Shown here: one piece after another, positions 1 to 7,099 of the stretch | How the letters are laid out: each line of letters opens with the position of its first letter | Numbering within the stretch: the stretch's first letter is position 1 | Assembly: GCA_017463035.1 (NCBI GenBank) | Contig: JAFTPY010000188.1 | Span: 1 to 9,101 of the forward strand | Reading direction: 5' to 3' | From: Lachnospiraceae bacterium | GTDB lineage: Bacteria; Bacillota; Clostridia; Lachnospirales; Lachnospiraceae | Length of the DNA: 9,101 nt | Position numbers and translations under genes: made by a program | Notes under the pieces: model-generated | What the model was told of the DNA's origin: nothing | Seen by the model: only the letters and a program-made list of their open reading frames with translations | Database searches by the model: none

Positions 1-746
1 ACAATGTGGTGCTGAGTCTGGACGGACGTAAGGAGGTACATGACCGCCTGCGTAAAAATTACGAGGGCAAGGGAAGCTCCGATACCATTGTGCCGAAGTT
101 TCAGAAGTTTGTGGAAATCCGCGGCGGTAAGGATTACTACATGCGCGGTACCTTTACCCATAACAACGTAGACTTTACTGAGGATTTGTTTCATATGGCG
201 GATTTGGGCTTTACGGAGCTCAGTATGGAGCCGGTGGTTTGTGCGCCGACAGACCCGTATGCTTTGACGGAAGAGGATTTGCCGAAGCTGTTTGACCAGT
301 ACGAGCTTTTGGCAAAGGAAATGATAAAGCGTAAGAAGGAAGGCAGAGGCTTCACCTTCTACCATTACATGATTGATTTGTCTCACGGACCTTGTATTTA
401 CAAGCGTATTTCCGGTTGCGGTTCGGGAACGGAATATCTGGCAGTGACCCCGTGGGGCGACCTGTATCCGTGTCATCAGTTTGTAGGTGATGAAGCATAC
501 CTTATGGGAAATGTATGGGACGGTGTGACCAATACCGCCATGCAGGAGAAGTTCCGCGGATGTAATGCCTACTCCAGACCGGAATGCAACGACTGTTGGG
601 CAAAGCTGTATTGTTCCGGCGGTTGTGCGGCAAATGCATACCATGCGACCGGAGATATTACCGGTGTTTACGAGTACGGCTGTAAGCTGTTCCGTAAGCG
701 TATGGAATGTGCCATTATGATAAAGGCTGCGGAAGCGGAGCTGTAG
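1..746 (+). CDS. scfB: SCIFF peptide maturase (radical SAM/SPASM), 3' part
   Basis: This is the C-terminal part (about 248 residues) of a radical SAM enzyme. The frame is open through base 1, so the start and the N-terminal CxxxCxxC cluster lie upstream. The family installs thioether cross-links in the small Cys-rich SCIFF peptide, a ribosomal peptide nearly universal in Clostridia. Seen here, counting the GTG at base 6 as residue 1: a radical SAM barrel segment reading VVLSLDGRKEVHDRLR at the cut end. Next come Cys130, Cys138 and Cys156 (the last in a GDLYPCHQF motif), then a SPASM array C194-x2-C197-x5-C203-x3-C207, with further Cys186, Cys226 and Cys235. The SPASM array would bind auxiliary 4Fe-4S clusters. 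The family is usually about 450 residues, so just over half is present. The SCIFF precursor gene (scfA) would be expected just upstream, outside the window. Another SPASM peptide maturase is possible, but the C-terminal sequence fits the SCIFF group well. Confidence 0.85.
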   Translation, partial: NVVLSLDGRKEVHDRLRKNYEGKGSSDTIVPKFQKFVEIRGGKDYYMRGTFTHNNVDFTEDLFHMADLGFTELSMEPVVCAPTDPYALTEEDLPKLFDQYELLAKEMIKRKKEGRGFTFYHYMIDLSHGPCIYKRISGCGSGTEYLAVTPWGDLYPCHQFVGDEAYLMGNVWDGVTNTAMQEKFRGCNAYSRPECNDCWAKLYCSGGCAANAYHATGDITGVYEYGCKLFRKRMECAIMIKAAEAEL

Positions 747-798
747 GCAGAGTTTAAATAAGATTATCTCGAGTTTGAGAGAAATTGCAAAAGACAGG

Positions 799-844
799 AA
801 AAGCAGGTGTCGGAAGGTGTTAACACTTTCGTTACCTGCTTTTT
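799..844. terminator. Probable bidirectional intrinsic terminator
   Basis: A two-part hairpin lies between the convergent scfB and AI-2E transporter genes. The outer stem AAGCAGGT (801-808) pairs with ACCTGCTT (834-841). The inner stem GAAGGTG (813-819) pairs with CACTTTC (824-830), with one G-T wobble, around a TTAA loop. It is followed by a T run at 840-844 on the plus strand. On the minus strand the A run at 799-802 gives a shorter T run, so it can serve both genes. It lies 52 bases past the scfB stop and 27 bases past the transporter stop. Confidence 0.85.
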
Positions 845-871
845 GTAAATCGGATACCGGTATTACAATGA

Positions 872-2341
872 TTATTCTGCGCGATTGTTTGTATCGGATT
901 GTTTATTTTCTTTCTTTTTGCCCGGCTTTTCTTTTTTTGTGCGAGGTGTTTTGTTTGCCGGAGTTTCAGCCTTTGCGTTCATTTCACGTTCGCTTGCGTG
1001 AACTGTGTCGGAGAAGGACGTGCTTTCCGGAGAAGATGCCTGGTAAGTCTTTGTATAGGTCTCCGGTACGCCCGAGAGGGAAGCTGTGGCCGGCGTACAG
1101 TAATGTAGTTCGCCGACGGTATCATCAACAGCGGTTAGGTCGATATAGTTTTCATGCTCCGCAGGCAATCCCTTTTTCCTTAAGCGGTAGTGGATAAAGC
1201 AACGGAACAGATAACTGATGACCGCAAAGGTCGGGACACCGAGAAACATGCCCATAAATCCGAAGAATCCGCCGCCGATGGAAATGGAAACCACTACCAT
1301 TAAGGCGGAAATACCGGTGGAGTCGCCCAGAATTTTCGGCCCCAAAATGTTGCCGTCAAACTGCTGCAGGCAGATAATGAAAACAACAAAAATGATAACC
1401 GGCTTTAGATTGGTCGGATCTGCCAGAAGAATCAGAACGGCAGACGGAATGGCGCCGATAAACGGTCCGAAAAACGGAATGATATTGGTGACGCCCACAA
1501 TAACGCTGACAAGCAAGGTATACGGCATATCGAAAATACTCAGTCCGATGAAGCATATCATGCCGATAATCAGGGAATCCAAAAGCTTTCCGGAAATAAA
1601 GCCGCTGAAAATTTTGTTACAACGGGAGGCCATGGTAAGAACCGTATTGGCGGTCTGCGGCTTGAACAATACATAAGTAAACCGTTTGGCCTTTGCGGTG
1701 TATTTCCGTTTACTGGAAAGAATATAAATCGTAACAATCAGACCTACTACCACGTCCAGGACTACATTAAAAAATCCGATGATACGGAAGGTGAGACCGG
1801 ACAAAATGCCGGACAGACTGGTAAGGAGTGAGGTGCTGATCCAATCTTCCAAAGAGGTCAACATCCTGTCCAAAGTGGAGGAAAGGTTGTTGTAGAGCTC
1901 GGGATTATCCTTTAATATGTCCAACTCGGAAAACCATTTGGTAATGGTGGTTACATAACCGTCAAAGTTGGAAACGAAATTCATAATGTTTTGATATAAT
2001 TCCGGTAAAATCAGGGAAATCAAAAAGTATACGAAAAACAGGAAGACGGCCATGGAAGCAAATACGGAAATCCAAAGGGAAATTCCCAAAGCCTTTTTCC
2101 GGGACAGCTTCATGCGTAAAAAGAGCTTGGTAAACAGCCTGTCCGAAATATTAACCAACGGGTTGATTAAATAAGCGATAACCGCACCGATAATAACCGG
2201 CATAAGGGTATCGGTTAATTTTTTGAAAAAATCCATAAGCTCTTTGGAACGAAACAGCAGGAAAAAGATAATCAGACAAACGGTAACTGTACAAACTGTT
2301 GTAATCGCCCAACGCAGATGATTGGAATATTTTTCTTTCAT
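872..2341 (-). CDS. AI-2E/PerM family transporter (YtvI-like membrane protein)
   Basis: A polytopic inner-membrane protein of 489 residues. AI-2E family members have been linked to efflux or exchange of small solutes (autoinducer-2 in E. coli TqsA, Na+/H+ exchange in some Firmicutes), so the substrate cannot be read from sequence. Hydrophobic spans lie at about residues 11-30, 44-60, 84-112, 185-209, 252-270, 275-307, 312-328 and 343-380. A soluble loop of about 70 residues (115-182) follows the third span, as is usual. Family signatures are GVTNIIPFFGPFIGAIP (283-299) and DGNILGPKILG (329-339). The start at 2341 is preferred over an ATG seven codons upstream because GGGGAGG lies 6 bases before it. 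The tail at residues 397-489 is odd: Ser/Thr-rich, then Lys-rich, and well beyond the usual family end near residue 390. The gene has its own promoter, is divergent from nrdD and convergent with scfB, and so is probably monocistronic. Confidence 0.88.
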   Translation of the reverse strand: MKEKYSNHLRWAITTVCTVTVCLIIFFLLFRSKELMDFFKKLTDTLMPVIIGAVIAYLINPLVNISDRLFTKLFLRMKLSRKKALGISLWISVFASMAVFLFFVYFLISLILPELYQNIMNFVSNFDGYVTTITKWFSELDILKDNPELYNNLSSTLDRMLTSLEDWISTSLLTSLSGILSGLTFRIIGFFNVVLDVVVGLIVTIYILSSKRKYTAKAKRFTYVLFKPQTANTVLTMASRCNKIFSGFISGKLLDSLIIGMICFIGLSIFDMPYTLLVSVIVGVTNIIPFFGPFIGAIPSAVLILLADPTNLKPVIIFVVFIICLQQFDGNILGPKILGDSTGISALMVVVSISIGGGFFGFMGMFLGVPTFAVISYLFRCFIHYRLRKKGLPAEHENYIDLTAVDDTVGELHYCTPATASLSGVPETYTKTYQASSPESTSFSDTVHASEREMNAKAETPANKTPRTKKEKPGKKKENKQSDTNNRAE

Positions 2342-2380
2342 ACAAGACCTCCCCGATAACAAATAAAACCTTCTTATTTC

Positions 2381-2409
2381 AGTATAGCATGAAAAAATTT
2401 TTTTCGCAA
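2381..2409 (-). promoter_or_regulatory. Sigma-A promoter of the AI-2E transporter gene
   Basis: Read on the minus strand, TTGCGA (2409-2404) and TATACT (2386-2381) are separated by 17 bases. This places transcription start near 2374, about 33 bases before the ATG at 2341. The spacer contains an A6T7 tract (2392-2404 on the plus strand, overlapping the edge of the -35), which may bend the DNA. The assignment rests on the match and spacing only. Confidence 0.7.
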
Positions 2410-2464
2410 TGATTCGGATGGAATCGACATTTTTTTTAACGGGATATTTATGGTGAATGCGAAG

Positions 2465-2480
2465 ATACTAGATATGGTAT
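2465..2480. promoter_or_regulatory. Candidate NrdR box
   Basis: ATACTAGATATGGTAT is an imperfect palindrome that matches the published NrdR box consensus (acaCwAtATaTwGtgt) at about 12 of 16 positions, including the core C, A, AT-AT and G. NrdR represses ribonucleotide reductase genes across bacteria, so a box upstream of nrdD is expected. It is about 50 bases upstream of the nrdD -35 element. NrdR usually binds paired boxes with centres about 31 bases apart, and I see no good partner at that distance, which lowers confidence. Confidence 0.4.
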
Positions 2481-2503
2481 GGAGTTGGCAATATTTTTGA
2501 AAA

Positions 2504-2517
2504 ACATCCCAAGATGT
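2504..2517. repeat. Short inverted repeat upstream of the nrdD promoter
   Basis: ACATC (2504-2508) and GATGT (2513-2517) form a perfect 5-bp inverted repeat around CCAA. It sits 12 bases upstream of the nrdD -35 element, just before an A7 tract (2521-2527) that could act as an UP-like element. It could be an operator, but it is short enough to occur by chance and matches no motif I can name. Confidence 0.3.
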
Positions 2518-2529
2518 GCGAAAAAAATA

Positions 2530-2558
2530 TAGACTTACAAAGGAGAATCTGTTATACT
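2530..2558 (+). promoter_or_regulatory. Sigma-A promoter of the nrdD operon
   Basis: TAGACT (2530-2535) and TATACT (2553-2558) are spaced by 17 bases, with an A-rich stretch directly upstream of the -35. Transcription would start near 2565, giving a leader of about 34 bases. This start lies downstream of the alternative initiation codon at 2563, which supports translation from 2599. Confidence 0.65.
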
Positions 2559-2598
2559 TGATATGGTTGCGGAAGAGCAACGGAAAGGATTTGAGAGT

Positions 2599-4725
2599 AT
2601 GTATGTAGTGAAGCGTGACGGGCGTACCGTAGATTACGATAGAAACAAGATTTTACTTGCCATTCGGAAGGCAAATCATGTGGTAGGGAAAGAAGAAGCG
2701 ATTGATGAAGAGAAAATAGAGCAAATCATTGCGGGCATCGAGGCACTCGGTAAGAGCAAGATGCAAGTGGAAGAAATTCAGGATATCATCGAACAGAAGC
2801 TCATGGAAGAGGGTAAGTTTGTACTTGCCAAGACCTATATTATCTACCGCTATACAAGGGAACTGGTGCGGAAGGCCAATACTACGGATGATTCTATTAT
2901 GAGCCTGATTAAGCAGAATAATAAGGATGTGATGGAGGAAAATTCCAATAAGAATGCCTACATTGCTTCTACCCAGCGTGATTTGATTGCCGGTGAGGTG
3001 TCCAAGGATCTGACAAAGCGTGTGCTGCTTCCGGAGATCATTTCCAAGGCTCATGAGGACGGTGTGCTTCATTTTCATGATGCGGACTACTTTATCCAGC
3101 CGATTTTTAATTGCTGTCTGATTAATATTAAGGACATGTTGGATAACGGAACAGTGATGAACGGAAAGCTGATTGAGAGTCCGAAAAGCTTCCAGGTGGC
3201 GTGTACGGTGGTGACCCAGATTATTGCGGCGGTGGCCAGCAGCCAGTACGGCGGTCAGTCTGTGGATGTGCGGCATTTGGGAAAGTATCTTCGTATCAGC
3301 CGTGAAAAGTATCGGAGACGCTATACGGAGCAGTTTGGAGATGCTATGTCGGCGGAAATGATGGAGCAGCTTATAAAAGAGCGACTGACGGACGAACTGC
3401 GTTCCGGTGTACAGACCATTCAGTATCAGATTAATACCCTGATGACCACCAACGGGCAATCACCGTTTGTGACCTTGTTTTTAAATCTGGACAAGAACGA
3501 CCCGTACATCGAAGAAAACGCTATGATTATCGAGGAAATTTTGCGGCAGCGGCTGGAGGGAATCAAGAACGAAAAGGGCGTATATGTGACACCGGCCTTT
3601 CCGAAGCTGATTTATGTGCTGGATGAGCACAATTGTCTTCGCGGCGGTGAGTACGATTACATTACAAAGCTGGCGGTGCGTTGCTCCGCAAAGCGGATGT
3701 ATCCGGATTATATTTCTGCGAAAAAGATGCGGGAGAATTATGAAGGAAACGTATTCAGCTGTATGGGCTGCAGAAGCTTCCTGACCCCGTGGAAGGATGA
3801 AAACGGCGAGTATAAGTTCGAAGGACGCTTTAATCAGGGCGTAGTCAGTCTCAATCTTCCGCAAATCGGTATTCTGGCAAAGGGAGACGAGGAGTATTTC
3901 TGGCAGCTTTTGGAGGAGCGTCTGGCATTGTGCTTTGAGGCTCTGATGTGCAGACACCGTGCCTTGGAAGGGACGGTATCGGATGTATCTCCGGTACACT
4001 GGCAGTACGGTGCCATTGCCAGACTGAAAAAGGGAGAAAAGATTGATAAGCTGCTTCACGGCGGATATTCCACTATTTCTCTCGGTTATATCGGATTGTA
4101 TGAGGTGACGAAGCTGATGACCGGTGTCAGTCATACGGAGCCGGTCGGTACCGAGTTTGCCATGAAGCTGATGAAGCGTCTTCGTAAGGCCACGGATACA
4201 TGGAAGGAGACGACAGGGATTGCCTTCGGTCTGTACGGTACACCGGCGGAGTCTCTTTGTTATCGGTTTGCCAATATCGATAAGAAGCGGTTTGGTGAGA
4301 TTAAGGATATTACAGATAAGGGATATTATACCAACTCTTATCATGTGGATGTACGGGAGAAAATCGATGCCTTTTCCAAGTTTGATTTTGAGGCATCCTT
4401 CCAGGTGATTTCTTCCGGCGGCGCTATTTCTTATGTGGAAATCCCGAATATGCGTCATAACTTGGAGGCATTGGAGGAGCTGGTGCGTTACATTTACGAC
4501 CATATCCAGTATGCCGAGTTTAATACCAAGTCCGATTACTGTCATGTCTGCGGTTTTGACGGAGAGATTACGATTAACGAAAATCTGGAATGGGAGTGTC
4601 CGCAGTGCGGCAATAAGGACCACGCGAAGATGAATGTGGCGCGGAGAACCTGTGGGTACCTGGGAGAGAATTTCTGGAATGTGGGAAAGACAAAAGAAAT
4701 CAATTCCAGAGTGCTGCATATTTAA
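2599..4725 (+). CDS. nrdD: Anaerobic ribonucleoside-triphosphate reductase (class III)
   Basis: The glycyl-radical enzyme that reduces ribonucleoside triphosphates to deoxyribonucleotides without oxygen; 708 residues, normal for the family. Residues 1 to about 92 form an ATP-cone allosteric domain beginning MYVVKRDGRTVDYDR. The catalytic barrel follows, with HFHDADYF just before the Cys172-Cys173 pair and a CMGCR motif (Cys388, Cys391). These regions carry the active-site cysteines in characterised NrdD. A C-terminal zinc site uses Cys648, Cys651, Cys667 and Cys670. The glycyl-radical motif RRTCGYLG puts the radical at Gly686, 22 residues before the end. The start at 2599 is preferred because GGAAAGGA lies 9 bases upstream and the in-frame alternative at 2563 falls before the predicted transcription start. 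The stop codon overlaps the ribosome binding site of nrdG, so the two are translated from one mRNA. The nearby NrdR-like palindrome suggests control by dNTP status. Confidence 0.96.
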   Translation: MYVVKRDGRTVDYDRNKILLAIRKANHVVGKEEAIDEEKIEQIIAGIEALGKSKMQVEEIQDIIEQKLMEEGKFVLAKTYIIYRYTRELVRKANTTDDSIMSLIKQNNKDVMEENSNKNAYIASTQRDLIAGEVSKDLTKRVLLPEIISKAHEDGVLHFHDADYFIQPIFNCCLINIKDMLDNGTVMNGKLIESPKSFQVACTVVTQIIAAVASSQYGGQSVDVRHLGKYLRISREKYRRRYTEQFGDAMSAEMMEQLIKERLTDELRSGVQTIQYQINTLMTTNGQSPFVTLFLNLDKNDPYIEENAMIIEEILRQRLEGIKNEKGVYVTPAFPKLIYVLDEHNCLRGGEYDYITKLAVRCSAKRMYPDYISAKKMRENYEGNVFSCMGCRSFLTPWKDENGEYKFEGRFNQGVVSLNLPQIGILAKGDEEYFWQLLEERLALCFEALMCRHRALEGTVSDVSPVHWQYGAIARLKKGEKIDKLLHGGYSTISLGYIGLYEVTKLMTGVSHTEPVGTEFAMKLMKRLRKATDTWKETTGIAFGLYGTPAESLCYRFANIDKKRFGEIKDITDKGYYTNSYHVDVREKIDAFSKFDFEASFQVISSGGAISYVEIPNMRHNLEALEELVRYIYDHIQYAEFNTKSDYCHVCGFDGEITINENLEWECPQCGNKDHAKMNVARRTCGYLGENFWNVGKTKEINSRVLHI

Positions 4726-4735
4726 GGAGCAAATT

Positions 4736-5269
4736 ATGAATTATGCGGATATCAAGCAATATGATATTGCAAACGGACCGGGGGTAAGGGTGTCGTTGTT
4801 TGTCAGCGGCTGTACCCACCGGTGCAAAAACTGCTTTAATAAAGAAGCATGGGATTTTTCCTACGGGAAGCCTTTTACGGAGGAAACGGAGGAGTTGTTG
4901 CTTTCTTATTTGGAAAAGCCCTATGTGAAGGGACTGACCCTTCTGGGGGGAGAGCCTTTCGAGAGGGAAAATCAAAAGGCGTTGGTACCGTTTTTGCGAA
5001 AAGTAAAGGAACGACTTCCGAGGAAGGATATCTGGGCCTTTTCGGGATATGATTTTGAACGGGATATTACCGGGTATATGTTACATGAGTGGGAAGTAAC
5101 GGGGGAGTTGCTTTCCATGATTGATGTGCTGGTGGACGGGGAGTTTATCGAGGAGCAGAAAAGCCTGAATCTGAGGTTTAAAGGGTCTGCTAACCAGCGG
5201 ACGATTTTAGTACAGGAATCCCTTGCGGCGGGAGAAATAATACTGTATGATTTAGAAGGGGAGCATTAA
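4736..5269 (+). CDS. nrdG: Anaerobic ribonucleotide reductase activating protein (radical SAM)
   Basis: The activase that cleaves S-adenosylmethionine with a 4Fe-4S cluster and abstracts hydrogen from the NrdD glycine to create its radical. It has 177 residues, in the usual range for NrdG. The cluster motif C26-x3-C30-x2-C33 is intact, GGEP at residues 71-74 is the SAM-binding motif, and a late RFKGSANQR segment is typical of the NrdG C-terminus. The start at 4736 is chosen because AAGGAG (4724-4729) lies 6 bases upstream and the protein aligns from MNYADIKQYDIANGPG. A longer open frame from 4634 overlaps the 3' end of nrdD and encodes no family sequence. The AAGGAG overlaps the nrdD TAA, which points to coupled expression. 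Confidence 0.95.
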   Translation: MNYADIKQYDIANGPGVRVSLFVSGCTHRCKNCFNKEAWDFSYGKPFTEETEELLLSYLEKPYVKGLTLLGGEPFERENQKALVPFLRKVKERLPRKDIWAFSGYDFERDITGYMLHEWEVTGELLSMIDVLVDGEFIEEQKSLNLRFKGSANQRTILVQESLAAGEIILYDLEGEH

Positions 5270-5290
5270 TACGGAAGAAGGGGGAACGGT

Positions 5291-6427
5291 ATGCTGCGAA
5301 AGATATGGAATACGCTTCGTCATGGTGACGGGCGTACAAAATCGTTTTTACTGTGGGAAATCGGTTTGATTTTAGCGACGGTTATTTTTGTATGTGTTGC
5401 AATCGGAACGCATTCGTTTTTACCGTGGGTATTTGCAGCAGCAACGGCAATACTTGCGGCAGCAATGGCGAAGGATGCGGTGCTGGTGGTGAAAAACGGT
5501 GGGCATGCGGGGAAACAGACCGGTTCCTTAAATGAACGGGGAGACGAGATAAAAGATTTTGGGGACGAGGATACGGAGAAGAGCGGTCGGAAGAAAAAAA
5601 GTAAGAAGGAAAAAAAGAAAGAAGAGCAGGAAGCAAAGGAACAGGAAGAACGGGAGAGGGAGGACGAAGAAGAGTTCGGGGACAATGCACTGGCTTCCAT
5701 GACTGCGGAAAAGCTGAAAAAGTTATTGATTCGATATAAAGTGAAGCAGGAGCATGTACCGGTGGTAATCGATTTGTGTGTTCCTGAGAGAGTTCGTCAG
5801 GCGCCGGGCTTTGCCTGGGTAGAGGACGGGAGTTTAAAGATTCTTTTAATCGATAGGAAAGCGCGCATGCTGGAACGTCCGCTTTCCAAGCTTCAGGTTA
5901 TGGAAGTAGAACGGGGAATTGCCGTAAAGGCTTCCAACGAGTATGTGGAGCTGCGTGAAAACGAAGTGATGAAAAAGGCATTTACGCCGTATCTGCCACG
6001 GTATCAGAAAAAGGAAATCGGCGGACGGACGGTGTTGTTAAAGAATCTGTATATACTGGATGAGGATATTAAGTTTACCTCTACATCGGTGAATGAGTTG
6101 AAGAAACTGTTTTCCTTTCGGATAGAGATTGCGGACCGGCGGCTTTCGGATATGGATTTGAGTCCTCACTATAAAAAGGTATTTACGGATTCCTTTCTTT
6201 GGAGAGACGGAATTCTGACGTTACAGGAGTTTAAGGCGAAGGTGGAGCAGGTCATTGAAAGTCTTGCGGATCCGGCGGTTCCCTACGGAGAGTTTGAACT
6301 TACGGTTTCCGCTATGATAAATTCGGGACTGTTACCGCCGGAGTATCGGAATTTTGCGAATGCAAGACGAGAAGAAAAGGAAAAGGGTGTAGTGACAAAG
6401 AAGGGGAAAAAGAAGGGGCGAAAGTAA
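5291..6427 (+). CDS. Membrane-anchored protein of unknown function
   Basis: I do not recognise this 378-residue protein. Two hydrophobic spans (about residues 19-39 and 43-60) follow a short basic N-terminus, suggesting a hairpin anchor with both ends in the cytoplasm. A strongly charged Lys/Glu linker (about 97-128, with runs such as KKKSKKEKKKEEQE) may form a helix or coiled coil. Residues 135-355 look like a mixed alpha/beta soluble domain with no motif I can name and no Cys cluster. The protein ends in a Lys/Arg-rich tail (KKGKKKGRK). It starts 21 bases after nrdG with no terminator between, so it is probably transcribed with nrdDG. The ribosome binding site (AGGGGGA at 5279-5285) is weaker than those of its neighbours. 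Arginine is mostly CGG, unlike the CGT-rich citrate synthase-type gene downstream, which suggests modest expression. The conserved-looking domain and good coding character make it a real gene. Confidence 0.8.
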   Translation: MLRKIWNTLRHGDGRTKSFLLWEIGLILATVIFVCVAIGTHSFLPWVFAAATAILAAAMAKDAVLVVKNGGHAGKQTGSLNERGDEIKDFGDEDTEKSGRKKKSKKEKKKEEQEAKEQEEREREDEEEFGDNALASMTAEKLKKLLIRYKVKQEHVPVVIDLCVPERVRQAPGFAWVEDGSLKILLIDRKARMLERPLSKLQVMEVERGIAVKASNEYVELRENEVMKKAFTPYLPRYQKKEIGGRTVLLKNLYILDEDIKFTSTSVNELKKLFSFRIEIADRRLSDMDLSPHYKKVFTDSFLWRDGILTLQEFKAKVEQVIESLADPAVPYGEFELTVSAMINSGLLPPEYRNFANARREEKEKGVVTKKGKKKGRK

Positions 6428-6503
6428 GTTTAAAATCGTTTGAGTAAGGAACTACATAGAAGAAGACGGAAGAAAACATTTGAAACAGAAAAGGAGAACA
6501 ATT

Positions 6504-6983
6504 ATGGAAGCAGCGGATTTTATTAAGTTTACCATCGGAAAGCAGAAGCGTATCGCGCTCATTGCCCATGACGGAAAAAAGCAGGAACTGGTGTCCTGGT
6601 GTGAGCGGAACAAAGAGATTTTGCAGAGACACTTTCTTTGCGGTACCGGTACCACGGCCCGCCTTATTGCGGAGAAGACCGGGCTGCCGGTCAAGGGATA
6701 TAACAGCGGCCCGCTGGGTGGTGACCAGCAAATCGGTTCCCGTATCGTAGAAGGGAATATTGACTTTGTAGTATTTTTCTGGGATCCGCTTGCGGCACAG
6801 CCTCATGATCCGGATGTAAAGGCACTCCTTCGTATCGCACTGGTATACGACATTCCGATTGCAAATAACCTGGCTACGGCGGACTTCCTGCTCCATTCCA
6901 AGTACATGGAGGAAGAGTACGAGCGGAAGGTGGAGAACTATAACAAGACTATTGCGGAGAGACTGAAGGAATTTAATAAGTAG
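6504..6983 (+). CDS. mgsA: Methylglyoxal synthase
   Basis: This enzyme converts dihydroxyacetone phosphate to methylglyoxal and phosphate, a cytosolic bypass of lower glycolysis used when phosphate is limiting. It has 159 residues (E. coli MgsA has 152). The catalytic and phosphate-binding residues are intact and map with a constant offset of three to E. coli: His22, Asp74, Asp94, His101 and Asp104. The motifs are GTGTTA (47-52), NSGPLGGDQQIG (67-78) and FFWDPLAAQPHDPDVKALLR (91-110). The start at 6504 is chosen because AAGGAG (6491-6496) lies 7 bases upstream; a TTG eight codons earlier has no such site. The 76-base gap from the preceding gene has no hairpin terminator and no clear promoter, so mgsA is probably the last gene of the nrdD operon. 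Confidence 0.96.
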   Translation: MEAADFIKFTIGKQKRIALIAHDGKKQELVSWCERNKEILQRHFLCGTGTTARLIAEKTGLPVKGYNSGPLGGDQQIGSRIVEGNIDFVVFFWDPLAAQPHDPDVKALLRIALVYDIPIANNLATADFLLHSKYMEEEYERKVENYNKTIAERLKEFNK

Positions 6984-6989
6984 AGGATA

Positions 6990-7030
6990 AACTGCCCGGA
7001 GGATAATTATTTATATTCGGGCAGTTATTT
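6990..7030 (+). terminator. Probable intrinsic terminator after mgsA
   Basis: An 11-bp stem forms between AACTGCCCGGA (6990-7000) and TTCGGGCAGTT (7016-7026), with one G-T wobble and a 15-base A/T-rich loop. It starts seven bases past the mgsA stop. The following ATTT and later TGCTTTT make only a weak T tract, so termination may be partial. It separates the nrdD operon from the promoter at 7044. Confidence 0.65.
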
Positions 7031-7043
7031 CGTGCTTTTCCTC

Positions 7044-7072
7044 TTGACATTAAACGTATAATTGTATACAAT
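7044..7072 (+). promoter_or_regulatory. Strong sigma-A promoter of the Re-citrate synthase operon
   Basis: A perfect TTGACA (7044-7049) is followed after 17 bases by TACAAT (7067-7072), predicting transcription start near 7079 and a leader of only about 30 bases. There is no room for a T-box or riboswitch. The -10 element is embedded in the palindrome at 7061-7072, so a bound regulator would block polymerase directly. Confidence 0.8.
7061..7072. promoter_or_regulatory. Perfect 12-bp palindrome over the -10 (candidate operator)
   Basis: ATTGTATACAAT is a perfect 12-bp palindrome covering the -10 element of the promoter. Its shape (TTGTnnnACAA-like half sites) resembles operators of GntR/FadR-type repressors, but no regulator gene is present here, so the family is inference. 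The TGTATACA core recurs at 7100-7107. Confidence 0.5.
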
Positions 7073-7099
7073 GATTCGATAGTGGATGATAAAGGAGCG

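Noticed and set aside
854..863. ATACCGGTAT perfect 10-bp palindrome just past the transporter stop
   Set aside because: It is short, not near a promoter, and has no T run, so there is no function I can support.
775..1197. Plus-strand frames over the end of the AI-2E transporter gene
   Set aside because: They run through the terminator hairpin and the antisense of a real gene, with no family resemblance and no good ribosome binding site.
2392..2437. A/T homopolymer tracts suggestive of a replication origin or phased curved DNA
   Set aside because: There are too few tracts, no DnaA-box cluster and no repeats; ordinary promoter A/T richness explains them.
2563..2598. Upstream start giving nrdD 12 more residues
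   Set aside because: It lies at or before the predicted transcription start, and the ATP-cone sequence begins at the 2599 ATG, which has its own ribosome binding site.
3481..4719. Long open frame (about 412 codons) antisense to nrdD, and another at 2653-3459
   Set aside because: They lie wholly opposite the well-supported nrdD, show no recognisable protein family, and are explained by nrdD codon composition.
4634..4735. Upstream extension of nrdG overlapping nrdD
   Set aside because: The extra residues are out-of-frame nrdD sequence; NrdG similarity and the AAGGAG site both indicate 4736.
5320..5700. Minus-strand frame rich in Ser and Phe
   Set aside because: It is the mirror image of the Lys/Glu-rich (AAG/GAA/GAG) linker of the gene at 5291.
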